DNA of 42,133 nucleotides from the NCBI GenBank assembly GCA_027579435.1, contig JANBPK010001531.1, positions 1-42,133 on the forward strand. The letters are read 5' to 3'. Of the stretch, positions 30,610-41,229 are shown in pieces. The stretch's first letter is position 1, and every line of letters starts with the position of its first letter. Both the position numbers and the translations under genes were made by a program. This DNA comes from Candolleomyces eurysporus (Eukaryota; Basidiomycota; Agaricomycetes; Agaricales; Psathyrellaceae). The notes beneath the pieces are model-generated. The model made no database searches. It saw nothing but the letters and a program-made list of their open reading frames with translations, and was not told where the DNA came from.

Positions 30610-32160
30610 CACTAGGTTTGACAAAGAACATTACTGCGGTATAGTGGTAAGTGTCCACTATAAATCTAGAGTTTTTCTAGATAGAAAATGCAGTGCCATT
30701 AGCCATAGCAGTTTTGAGAACCATGCAGCTTTTGTCAATGCAAATATAGCTAGACCAAGACTCTTTTGTAGGAAACATTTTTTCCAAGAAGCACAAAATG
30801 TTTGTTGGTGATTCAGACCTGTCAAACAAATTCCATCCAATAACAACTTCACAAAGGTAGCAAACAGATTCAGTGCAATAAAATTTGGCATAACCAAAGT
30901 CGTGCTTTCTTTATGCCACAGCATCATCATTGTCAGAAGTGTCATGAGCTGGAGCAGCTTGTGGGTTACAATGATGGTTTCATTCAAGGTTTTTATTTGG
31001 CCTTGATATTATGCGCCAAATACCTGAGAGATTACTCTGGCTATGAGCATCAAGGTATTTTTTCCAGTCCCTTTTGGTGAGCTTGACAAGCTTTAGTTCT
31101 ATGCACAGAAGAGTTTTTACAGCCAACCACACAGCAGTGGTCCTTACATTCTGCAATATGAATGTCACAAAATGCTTCACTTTTGGCATTTGCCAAAGCA
31201 CTGCTATATTCTGAATAAGCACAATGCTAAAAAAAAAAATTTGGTTATTGTTAATTTATGGAAAGCAAAAAAAANGCTTATTATAGGTGACATTACTATT
31301 CTGTCAACTATAACCATTTTAACAGGATCATAGTCTTTTGAATCTTGACCTGGATCATTTAGACCAAACTTCTGTTCATAGGTACACTTGTTCATAGGTA
31401 CACTTTTAACAAGAATAACTTTCAAAGGCTTCAAAGACAATATCTGTGACTTCATCAATGTTGACTTTTTCTGGTACAATCAAGTTGATTTTAGAATCTT
31501 GAGCCACCATACGAATGGTTTCATGTACATATGCCTGCCAAACATGATGTCTTGTGATTTTGATTCCCTCCATTGGATCAAAACTGTCATTAAAGAACTT
31601 TGTAATAGCAGATGCAGAAGCATGAAAGCTGTATGTAACACTAGTAACAGAGTTGGTGAAAACTCGGTCACTCCAAAGAGATTGCCCAAGTTTCAGATAA
31701 GATGCAGAATTAACATAGCATTGATCATAAGCTTTAGAGGTAGGACTTTGCTTGATTTGATTATGATCTGCATAGTAGGATGTTTTACAGGAGCTTGAGA
31801 GCACAAATGCAAATCTGCAAACATCAATTCTTTTAAGCAAAGTAACTTGAGGTATATCACAATAGCGTGTATTCTGGGTCAAAGAGAATGGCAAGCAATT
31901 AGAGGTTTCACACTAGTATTACCTAGGACAAATGAGATGGATAGGCTCAATTGCTTTGTATGAGACAGTTTTTCGTCAATGAGCAAGATTGCCAGTTGAT
32001 TTGGATGGATTGAGCTTGAGCAGAGTAATCATTCTGTCTAGCTTATAAGATAAAGCAGCCACAGACTTGTTACAACAAAGAGCATCAGGAGTCAAAGCTG
32101 TAATTCTATCATGAGGTAAAAACAACTCTGCACGAGTTTTTTTNAAGCCTGATATCCAAA
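30610..32160 (-). pseudogene. KDZ-transposon-associated cysteine-cluster (CxC5/CxC6-like) protein, decayed
   Basis: This matches the large agaricomycete protein that accompanies KDZ (Kyakuja-Dileera-Zisupton) transposases. Reading leftward: 32150-31985 (FLPHDRITALTPDALCCN, DRMITLLKLNP); 31894-31406 (SYYADHNQ, YVNSASYLKLGQSLWSDRVF, SFHASASAITKFFNDSF, HHVWQAYVHETIR); 31400-31270 (CTYEQKFGLNDPGQDSKDYD, PVKMVIVDRIV); 31190-31080 a Cys/His cluster (FCDIHIAECKDHCCVVGC, SSVHRTKACQAHQ); 30860-30640 (SPTNILCFLEKMFPTKESW, YICIDKSCMVLKTAMANG, SRFIVDTYHY). The blocks are in the expected order, but stops, frameshifts and N bases (31275, 32144) separate them. The KDZ transposase itself is not in the window. 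Established family, clearly inactive copy. Confidence 0.85.
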
Positions 32161-32776
32161 AGGATTTGAGAAAAGACAGTTATCCAACTTGTAATTTATC
32201 TTCTAGGCTTTTTATTCCATTTGCTATGTTGCTGTTGTTCATGAAGGTTTAAGAATTAGGGGTTTTCAGTCAAACTGAATAAGAGTACAAGTACAATTGC
32301 TACAGAGATATCATCTCTAAAGTTCAGTTGAATGAATTGGGCAAACTTTTCAAAAGAAATATTAGAAAAAGGCATAGAAGTTGAGGTAGTATAGGCAGAA
32401 GAGAGCCAAGCCAAGCATATAACCAGGAATCCAACAGATGATAAGCATAGGGACAAAAGAAAAGCCAGCAAAATCCATAGAAAGTCTAGCATTACAAAAA
32501 TATAGAGAGCCATAGAGTTAAAAGTGGCCACAATTAAATACAAACTACTCACTTGCGCTTCTTATAAGACTTGATAGAGCCTTTAGAAACTTTGGTAGCA
32601 ACATATTCATCCAGAGCCTGCTGCTATTCCATATCACCAATCCAATTCTTCAGTTCAATCAAAGAGTATTGCCCATTATTCTTGTATCTGTCTCCCTAAA
32701 TCATCTTTTCAAATTTGCACCTTTCAATCTCTCTTAACCAATCCAACATATCAGCACAAGCAGCTAATGGTGGAGC
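32161..32776. other. AT-rich, no recognised gene
   Basis: A minus-strand open frame at 32552-32256 is very hydrophobic (LWILLAFLLSLCLSSVGFLV) but lies in AT-rich DNA and has no supporting signals. It may belong to either neighbouring decayed gene. Confidence 0.3.
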
Positions 32777-34625
32777 TTAGCTTTTCCAAATCATTGACAC
32801 GAGCCTACTAATCATAGAATAAAGACTTGCCCCACCAAACACTTTTGATATTGTCTGTTTTGATGACCAGATTGGAAGGCCAGAAGCCATCACCCTGCTT
32901 TCTCTTCCAAACCTATATAGCAGACTGGATAGCATCATAGTGCTGCACATCAATACGCACATTGGAGGACTTGGCATCAGCCAAAAGTCTGGCATAATCT
33001 TTCTGCATATCACAGGATTCCAAGATCTGCATTTTGAATGTTTAACCAACAGGGATCTCAGCATCCTCTTCAATAAGGGTCCCAGAAGCTGCAGAGCGTG
33101 AACCACAAGAGCAGGTCCCAGAATTATAAGACACAGCACAACCTGCAAGAGCAGCAGCAGAATAAGGGATTGGCTCCATCTCTCCAATGACAAAATCTGA
33201 CTGTATATTGTCAATCAGAAAGAATTAACATAATATAAAGCAAGTTATAACACATCAACAAGAGATACAACTCTGCCCAACCATTTTTGATCTGCCAAGG
33301 AACTGGGTCATTCTCTTCAATAATGTCTTTAAACATGCCCAAAGACTCCCATGCAGATGGTGGGTTTGGATCCCAGACAAAGATGGTTATATTCAAGTCT
33401 TTAGAAGTCTAGGAGACTAAGGAAATTATGTTAGACCTTGGCATAATACAAATAGTGAATTTACATACTTTTGAATTCAGGCCACTTTTTGGCTAAAGCT
33501 GGTAACAAAGTTCCAAATCTCTGATGAACATAAAGCTTTGAGATTTGAGTAAAATCAGCCGCATCTGGAACAATAGATGTAGGCTTAGAACCGGTAACTG
33601 CATAGTAAACCACAGCATCAACAATGATGGTGTTGTCACCAGGAATTTCAACATCAGCCATGTTAAAAACAGGCTGACATCCACAAGCAAAACCTCCAAT
33701 GGTGCAGAAAGCACCAAAAGCAGGCTATTGCTCTGGAGAAGGTGATCTCATGGCCTGATCTGTGTTTACTAAATTAAATCAAGTGTTCTGTTCAACTACA
33801 ACAGTCAAGTTCCACATGCCTTCAATTACAATCTCAACAGAAATAGCACAGGCTTTCTCCTTATCCATAAGCTTTCTAGTATCACCATTATGGCTCTGTA
33901 CTCAATATTAAAATTAAGGACACACTAAAATAGACAAGAAACTTATTTCTTCCATAGCATTATCTCCAGCTTCAATAGCACAGGCCTTCTCCTTATCCAT
34001 AGGCTTTCCAGTATCACTGTCATGGCTCTGTAATCAAGATTAAAATTATAAACACACACTAAAATGGATATGAAACTTACTTCTTCCATAGCATTATCTC
34101 CAGCTTCAATAACACAGGCCTTCCCCTTATCTATAGGCTTTCCAATATCACTGTCAAGACTCTGTAATTAAGATTAAAATCAAACACACACTAAAATAAA
34201 CAAGAAACTTACCTCTTCCATAACCTGCTTGTTTGGAGTTTTGAGCAAATTGCCAAGTGTAGCCTTAAACTGTGTAGTCTTAAGCCCAAATAAATAGATA
34301 AATTAATAAAAACATGGATGAATGAATATGAAACACACTAACATTTGCATCATCTGAGCCTTCAGACTGCTCTGGAGTCTGCTCACACCTCTTGCCAGCC
34401 ATACCAGCAGGCTTAGCCCTTGCCCTTCTACTTAGAGATGCAACAATAGTCTTTTGTGGAGAAGGCTCAGAAGGGGCATCAAGCACAGACCCTCCAGCTT
34501 TAGGTTGAGCAGGAGAAGGGATAGAGACTTTCATGGCCTTGAGTTGCTCTTCAACACTGCAAAAGAAAATAAATAAATATAAATATATTTGCACAATTGT
34601 TTTTTTACAAATATAAAAACTTTGA
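32777..34625 (-). pseudogene. TE-type gene with a triplicated exon, interrupted by stops
   Basis: Reading leftward: an exon 34559-34340 (VEEQLKAMKVSIPSPAQPK, TIVASLSRRARAKPAGMAGK) preceded by a clear intron end TTTTCTTTTGCAG. A GTTAGT intron follows, then a short exon ending TPNKQVMEE. Next come three tandem copies of one 81-bp exon (34161-34081, 34027-33947, 33895 leftward). Further left are MADVEIPGDNTIIVDAVVYY (from 33661), a block with WDPNPPSAWESLGMFKDI (33380 region), and remnants to 32777 with several stops. The protein family is not recognised, but the basic Ser/Pro-rich start recalls transposon-borne proteins. The 5' part beyond the intron is missing, and GC-richer Plavaka DNA begins within about 70 bp of it. 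Joining all blocks as one gene is inference. Confidence 0.45.
33840..34215 (-). repeat. Tandem exon-plus-intron repeat, three units of ~133 bp
   Basis: Each unit is an 81-bp exon (27 codons, for example SHDSDTGKPMDKEKACAI then EAGDNAMEE) plus an intron of about 53 bp (GTAAGTTTC..ATTACAG). Exon starts are spaced 134 and 132 bp (34161, 34027, 33895). The unit length in coding sequence is a multiple of three, so extra copies keep the frame. In the middle copy the donor is ATAAGT in place of GTAAGT (about 33941-33946), and the third copy diverges after CAI. Confidence 0.8.
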
Positions 34626-34864
34626 AGCACCTTCATCAGGAAACCGGCAATTTACTCTCCGACATTTCCGGGCTTTCCGATTTGGCAAAAGCTTGAAACT
34701 CCGAAAGTCCGAAAGTGATCAGCACCTTCAACCCTTTGGGGAACCTGAGGTGTTTCGGCGAGAATTCAACTCGCAACTTGTTGACACAACTATAAGCCCT
34801 GTACTCCTGAATTAAAATAAAATTTTTGATATTTGCCTCTGGTGTAGTTATGATACTTTGTCCT

Positions 34865-37800
34865 CTATTGCACCCTGTAACCCGAAACAAGTTCATGTGC
34901 ATGGTGATCAACAAAATGATTGACATAGTACCTCTGAAATGCCTCCAGCGAGTCCGCAAAGTCGAAGTTCTCTGGAAGGTAGCCTTTTCCATACACAGGC
35001 AGCAGATGTGCCCCTCGCACAATTGTTGCAAGCGAAATTACCTGTAGCGGCTGGTAGAATCCGCCTGCCTCTCCCTCCTCCTCCTCCCGCTCCACTATCC
35101 ACATCCCAGTTGTCTGGTCTGGCTCATCAGCAATGAGCGGAAACCAGTTCACAAGTGCACACTCATGGTCCAACCCTGTTACTGGATCATTGAACGAAAA
35201 TAGAAGCCGGAGTTGTGCAATCATCATTCCTGCCATCCCTGGTTCATCGCTCTCAGACACAAAGACAGTGTCATATCGCCCCTTCTGTCGCCATGTTGGA
35301 TTGCACCGAATGATCTGATGCTGCATTCCCCCAGCTCCACATGCATCACTTGGGGCAAAAAATCTGCACACAGCAGAGTGGTGGACATAGATTCTTCCAG
35401 TAAAGAAGATAGCTCGTGCAATGTCCACAGGTGGCTGTTGGGTGGGGAACCGGGCACGGAAAAGGTAATCGAGGAATGCGTTGGCAAACTGGGGCATGGA
35501 AATTGCCTGAGCAAGCACTTCAATGGCTTGTGGGTAGTTGGGCTCTGTTGAGTCAATTCCAGGGTGAGATCATGCCTCCAAAATAATGCAACTTGAATAC
35601 TCACGGCGTGTACTGGCAAGAAGGACTGATGATGCAAATCGAGGACCCTGAATTGGAGCAACATCTGCCAGGCGTTCATCATCCACTAATTCTTGCTCCC
35701 ATTCCTCCCCATTTTCAGTATCATCTGAATCCTGCTCCAATGGTTGCCAGTTGTTTGCTGCAGTTAAAGCCATGTACGCTGACGTTGAACCTTGTAGCAT
35801 GCCATTATTCCAGAAAAGCCGCTGTAAAGTCGCAAGTTTGTCCAGCCGGACAATAATTTGGAGCATCTGGGACAGGGCATTGAATCGGCTGGACCTTCTC
35901 CATGGTTTTTTGACAGCAGTGATGTGTTTGGATTTGGTGATTGATGAGCAGAGCCCATTGGAAGCACCAAAATCAGAAATACCAGGTGGGAAGTGCTTGA
36001 GGGCATGTTGACGAGGAAGGGAGCAGTGGGCCCGAACTCCAGTCTCCACAAACACATCACGCAGGCGATGGAAGTCCTTAAGATGTTGCTCGGCTTCATT
36101 CAAGGCTGAGGCTGTGATTGCGTTGCGTCGAAAAATGTAACATAGTTCAAGAAATGATGCAAGGCATTTTGTCATATCTTCTGGTATATAGTCGACAACT
36201 GCTGCAAGGTAGACCTAAGTTAGGTAATGAGATATGCTATACTTGTAGGAGGATAAGCACTAATAGATAGAGAACACACCTTCATTAAGGCCTTCGAATC
36301 ATCACCTGTCCATTGGGTAAAGTTGCGACCATCAGGAAACCGACGAAGACCAGGGTGCGATGGTACTGCTGAGATCCTGAATCCAGACTGCATTAATTCT
36401 GAAATAAACAGCTAAAGTGGAATTACTCACCTACGGTCAATGTCTTGAATGATTTCAAGGGCTTTATTGGTTGGATGTGAAGAATGAATATAGTTGTTGA
36501 TCCAGGAAACGAGATGGTCCTTGAATGTCCCTTTGATAACTTGATGGAGTAGGTCAGGGGAAAGGAGCTCATGAATATCAGCTCTTGGAAAGCTGTGAGT
36601 AAAAGGCTGAGCAGGGGATTAGTATGAGATAGTGATAGAGTAGATGATTCAAACGTACAACCACATCATCCCGCACGCCAAATGAATCCCAGATCATGGC
36701 TCGGTCGTAATGATTCACGAGAAAATCTGTTTTTTCATGCGTACGGCGTGTGGCGGTTGGATCGTCAAGATTCTCGGGCGGTGCAAAATCCCTTTAAAAC
36801 ATTAGAATAGGCAGTGAAAGGTGAACTCATGAAAAGACATACTTTGGACACCAGTTCTGGACAACACCCGCAAGCCATACCTGCTCTGGATAGTCTGCAA
36901 TGACTGGACCAATGCTGAAGACAGCACGTCTGAAGTGGCCATCTGGGCAACGCATAACCTCTGGGTTGGTCATTCCACTCCTTAGAGGCTCAAAGATTAG
37001 TCTAATGCAAGTGTGATATAGTTGTCGTGCAAATGTCTTGAACTCCTTGCGCTTCTTCTGTCGGTTGCTCACTGAAATGGGAGTATGAGACAAGTATCTC
37101 AGAGAAAGCATATTAATGCATCTATACCTTTAGGGATAGGAAGGAATGCAATGGGAACAACACCATTCCCATGACTGCGTCGTGCAAGATTGGTCAAATT
37201 TCCAGCAGAGAAGTAGAACGGGTGATATTCTTGATGTCCTGTTGCAACCGATACAGTCGTCTTATCAAGTCCAGACACAATAGGCACAACCATTGACCCA
37301 TGGGTTGCTGGATCAGTAGCAATTGCATCCTGGAAAGAATAGAAGCTGTTAGATTGCCTGCAAAGAATGTATGAAAATGGAAAATGGTTGCGTACTGCCT
37401 CTCGCCAGATCCAGTCTGCTGACAATAGATTTGAGAATACCCGGTCACCTTGGCTGTTGAATTGACGATATGGTGCTATTTCAAACTGAGTAGCAAAGTC
37501 CGGAGTATCGAGCTGCTGCTGCAGAACAAGGCGCGCATCACGCAGGCAAAATTCAAATGTGGCTGTCATCCAGGCTGGTGGATTCAGTGCCGGTTTCGGC
37601 CCGTTGTATCTGACGTGAACTGTTCTGAATGGGGCGCCACCCTCCTGGATTTTATCGATTGTTGCATATACTTCTTGAGCATTAGTCCATGGAGCAGAAC
37701 TTATGTCGTCAGCAGAACCAAGGGCTGCAATTGTTACCGCCTTCCAGTGGTCAAGCGCTGTATTCATCTTCGCTTCTGACGTCTCAAGTTCGACGTAATG

Positions 37801-38201
37801 ATAGTGAGCGAAATCGAACTCTAAACGGTTATTGAACGGATGCCAGGCATTTGCTGATTTCGCCTTCCGAGGAGGAGGTGGAGTTCCTGGAGGTAAAGGT
37901 ACACCATTCTCATCCACAATCTCACCTGCCAAAGCAGCTGGGTGTTACGATTGTACAATCGATTGAAGTTCCAGTGCATACCGGTGAGTTTGGGGTGTTG
38001 ATAAGTTGTTGTTTTCCCAATGTCTTCAGCATCGGAGTCGGATGAAAGAATGGGATGGATATGCGCCATGTGTTGGCGACGGCCACCAAATGACTTGCAG
38101 ATCAGATCACATTCTGGGCAAGGGAAAGATCGATATTCTTCAGAGTCATATATCGAGTTACTGTTTGAGCTCGGGCGGCTACTGCCAGCCTTTGGAGGCA
38201 T
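34865..38201 (-). CDS. Plavaka transposase, apparently intact
   Basis: Transposase of the fungal Plavaka family (KDZ/CACTA-related DDE enzymes), expected to act in the nucleus on the element's ends. Nine exons: 38201-37982, 37925-37396, 37329-37128, 37071-36843, 36791-36659, 36606-36431, 36376-36280, 36214-35605, 35544-34865. They total 2877 nt, 958 residues plus stop, all phases consistent; introns are 51-66 bp with GT..AG. A C2H2 finger sits at residues 28-49 (C28, C31, H44, H49). Family blocks follow: HPKLTGEIVDENGVPLPPGT, LLSADWIWREA, SGLDKTTVSVATGHQEYHPF, DYPEQVWLAGVVQNWCPK, DDVVPFTHSFPRADIHELL, RRFPDGRNFTQWTGDDSKAL, FGASNGLCSSITKSKHITAV, and a C-terminus GAHLLPVYGKGYLPENF, AFQRYYVNHFVDHHAHEL. 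No frameshift or premature stop was found. Catalytic residues are not assigned from sequence alone. Confidence 0.93.
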
Positions 38202-38472
38202 TTCGTCTTGACACTGGCCTTTCTTAGTGAAATGGAAGCGGTGAGGGATGACAGCATAACTAATTTGGATTCTGAGCTATGTACCCAATGTAGCAAGGGT
38301 CGGAGCGATGGTTTTCGGCGAATGCCTGAGTTACAAAAAGACGATCAATAAACCGAAACAAGCTTTGCAAATTCAACATCACACGTACCCCACGGTTCGA
38401 CTTGCCCTCGTCTTCCACCGTTTCGTTTTCAACCTCAAATTTTACTGGCTTTACGCGTAATTCCTTCGTACT
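38202..38472. promoter_or_regulatory. Shared 5' spacer of transposase and companion gene
   Basis: A 271-bp interval separates the two divergent start codons (38201 and 38473). Both genes must be driven from here, so it is a likely bidirectional promoter. No clear TATA box was seen. Confidence 0.5.
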
Positions 38473-40781
38473 ATGCCTCGTACGACGCGATCTTCGGCGG
38501 CCACACCTGCCCCTGCTTCTGGTGGGAAAAGGGGGCGCAGCTCAACAAAAACCTCAACACCTCGTGCTGCGCAGACCGACAACGATCCCCCTACCAACGA
38601 GTCTGCTGCCCAAAAGTGTGGCCATGGACGTCCCCCCCCGCATCGCTGCGGCAGTCCCTCAATTGCTGCCGGAGCCTGCGCAGACTCAGACTCCAGCTCC
38701 TTCGAAGGCAGCAAACAGCGAGAAGGTCAAGAAGCAGCCACCGAAGGCTGCTCCTAGCCTCCCACCCCCAGCAGTACCTCAGGGCAGTCGTAGGACAACG
38801 CCCAAGCTCCCGGAAGAGAAGTTAACAGAGCTCGCAGACGGTGTCTGGGCTATGCTAGAGACTGCTGATGCCCGGGAGATGGCCGAACGCTCAGCTCAGG
38901 CAATTCGCCATCTCTCAGACATTCCTGAGGTGGACCAAGTCAGCGACAGTGGAGAAGAGTTTTCTGTCACCGACATCAGCGGCTCGAGTGACGATGAGGT
39001 CTCTGCCAATCCACCAGTAAGTGTAGGATTATTCTATATCGTTCTCCAGGCTCACGAAGTATTAGACTGCACGTACCAGCTCCAAATCCACTGCTGAGAT
39101 TGCACTTCTGAGAGCAAAGATTCAAGAACTTGAAGAGCTCTCCATGGCGAAAGCAAAGAAATCTGCATCAAAGCGGAAGCTAGCAAAGTACGTTGACTGG
39201 GTGGCATGCCGTTTCGTTGATTCGAGTTCTAACTTTTTCCCAGGAATCCTCCAAGTTTGCCTTTTGCCTCTGGCCTTCGCACATCTTACCATGAACCCAT
39301 CTCTAACCATGTCACCAACGCCAGTGCTCAACGATCCAACAGCCCTTCCGAAATGGGGGGTCTCGATGACGAAGATCTTGTGGATACTCGCCCAGCTTCA
39401 AACATCCCCGCTGCCCATACGCAAGCTCGACTGCCAAGCCTGGCTCAACAGAGCATGAAGGCAAAGAACCTTGCCCGGGATCTGAAACGGGTCAACAAGG
39501 TGTGTATGTGCGAAGCTACTCTCAGTCGAGCGCTCAAGTCTTGTTGTACAGGAGGTCGTTGTACAGGAGGTCGTCATCGCTCAAGGCACGGCTCCCCAGC
39601 GCCAGGTTGCAGCAGGTTCCCGACATGCGCCCGCCCTTCGACGCCACGAAATGTTCATGGACCTTACAGCCAACACAAAGCTTACCTCAAGGGAATCGCC
39701 AGCGCAGAGCAACTCGGACCAACGGCCAACGAAAAAGGGGAAGAAGCACGCCGAGAAGCACGCCGAGAAGCATCATCGTCTGAGGGCAAACGCTGTCCGG
39801 TCTGCGGATATGCCGCTCTTTGTTGAGGTGGAAAACAAGTGGAAGGATGTTTTCCTCCCAACGCTTTATCACACCTTCTTCCTTTCTGTCGAAACATTCA
39901 ATGCCTTCAAGTCTTCATCCTCTGAATTCCACGAGACCGTACAAGAACTCATCGACCTTGTGTACCCAAAGCACAAGCACGTCCTTGCCGAAGTTGGAGA
40001 CCCAATCGTACTTATGGTGAGTTAAATTTCAAAATTCATGCTGCGATCCCTGCTCATACCCTGCCAGGCTTACAACCGTGTCAGTGGTTTACGCTCCAAT
40101 ATTGCTGCTGACGCTATCAACACAATTCAAGATCACCTGCAGAAGAATTACAAAGGGACACCCGGCAAAGCTTACGAGTGGCTTCTCTGGGCTCGTCACC
40201 TGGACTCGGGGCCTCTCTTCTTCGAGGTGCCCACTCCATTTGATTGTCCAGTTGGAATGAACGAACCCGGCTTCGTGGTGAGTTTCTTGATATTGTCTCC
40301 ACCATTGCGGCTCACCGGTGGCTTCCAATTCCATTAGATCCCCAGGGGCCGTATGCGATCGCCATTGCTTATATCCGTTGTACAAAACGCACTGAAGTCG
40401 GTCAGTGGCTCACTCAAGGACCGGGGCTTGGTTCCGTACGGGTTATTTGCGATGGCAATGGCAGCGGTGAGTTTGAATTCTCTGTTAGCCCATACAATTT
40501 GACATATTTCTCCCTAGCTCGAGCGAGCTGTCGGCTGTCTCAAACCTGATGGGACGATCGATTCGAAGGTAATGACAAACTTTTGCCAGATCAAGTGGGG
40601 TGAAGCGATTGCTGGCTATTGCGATGGGTGCACTGGGGTGTCCCAGGACAAGTGGACCGCTATCCTTTCCCTCTGTCAAGACGTTGACACCCCTGATTCT
40701 GTGGAGCCCACCGGCATACAGGATGAGGCCCGCGTCATCCAGCGCGTGAATATTTTCAACTTCCCGAGCCCCACCAAGTAG
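38473..40781 (+). CDS. Companion gene of the Plavaka element, seven exons
   Basis: Exons 38473-39016, 39066-39187, 39244-39499, 39552-40016, 40068-40277, 40338-40466 and 40518-40781 (TAG). From the ATG at 38624 the reading is 612 residues with consistent phases; introns are 49-60 bp. The natural-looking start MPRTTRSSAATPAPASGGKR at 38473 is in another frame, and a C8 run at 38632-38639 separates the two: a one-base homopolymer slip or a real frameshift. The N-terminus is basic, Pro/Ala/Lys-rich and nuclear-like. An acidic/coiled-coil part follows (AEIALLRAKIQELEELSMAK), then a Lys/His-rich KKHAEKHAEKH and a folded C-terminal half (NKWKDVFLPTLYHTFFLSVE, YNRVSGLRSNIAADAI, SGPLFFEVPTPFDCP, GLVPYGLFAMAMAALERAVG). 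The C-terminal half recalls DUF6532-type domains of agaricomycete hypothetical proteins (from memory, unverified). Its role in transposition is unknown. Confidence 0.78.
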
Positions 40782-41229
40782 AGGAGCGGGCGTGGCGGGA
40801 TGAAAATCAATGGCTGCAGGCGGCGTACCCCTTGCGGTTTTGCACTTGGCAACTTTTCTTGGACTTTTACGCACTCTTTGGACTTTCGCATCATTTCTTG
40901 ACTTTTTTTTGTACATACACCGGACTAGCTTTTCGAGTAAATCAGCATCAACATATCGACTTTTGGCATTTTGGCTTTTTTTNGGCTTGACAGCGTGTGA
41001 GATCGTTTGAAAAAGTGCCAAAAGCGAAATCTAGGTCTACTGATGTTCTCAATCATGTTGACTCCTCAAGGATGTGTCAACCCAANGAGCATATGCTCCC
41101 AGTGGAGGGAGGGGAGAGATACAAAAAAATAGACAAGCACTCGCATTTTGACATTTTTCTTGGTGGCTGTAGCTTTTTTCCCAGCAGAGCGAGTATCTTC
41201 ATGCACACCAAGAGCAGCAGCTGAGGCAG
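40782..41229. other. Right subterminal region of the Plavaka element and flank
   Basis: 40850-40990 is rich in GGACTTT, GACTTTTT and CTTTTGGCATTTTGGC words, as expected of subterminal transposase-binding repeats. A short palindrome GAGCATATGCTC (41087-41098) follows next to an N (41086). No gene was seen. Confidence 0.45.

Larger units (their letters stand above)
34640..41040. mobile_element. Plavaka (CACTA-like) DNA transposon, probable extent
   Basis: The transposase on the minus strand and the divergent companion gene on the plus strand share a 5' spacer. Base composition changes sharply at about 34630, inside what was an intron of the AT-rich neighbouring gene. Related subterminal words occur near both ends in opposite orientation: CGAAAGTCCGAAAGTG at 34699-34714, and the reverse complement of TTGGACTTTCGCATC-type words at 40850-40915. 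I could not identify exact terminal inverted repeats or a target-site duplication, so both ends are estimates. Intact genes suggest a young insertion. Confidence 0.6.

Noticed and set aside
39552..39580. Tandem GTACAGGAGGTCGT as a repeat feature
   Set aside because: It is a 15-base duplication at the exon 4 start of the companion gene that gives two in-frame acceptors (39551 and 39566). It is minor and has no effect on the frame.
367..41086. Single N bases beside homopolymers as biological signals
   Set aside because: About twenty isolated N bases mostly sit next to A/T or C runs, the pattern of consensus ambiguity from sequencing. They were treated only as uncertainty in nearby frames.
34554..41103. 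CACTG..CAGTG as terminal repeats of the Plavaka element
   Set aside because: Only five or six terminal bases match (34554 region and 41093-41103) and no target duplication flanks them. This is too weak to fix the ends.
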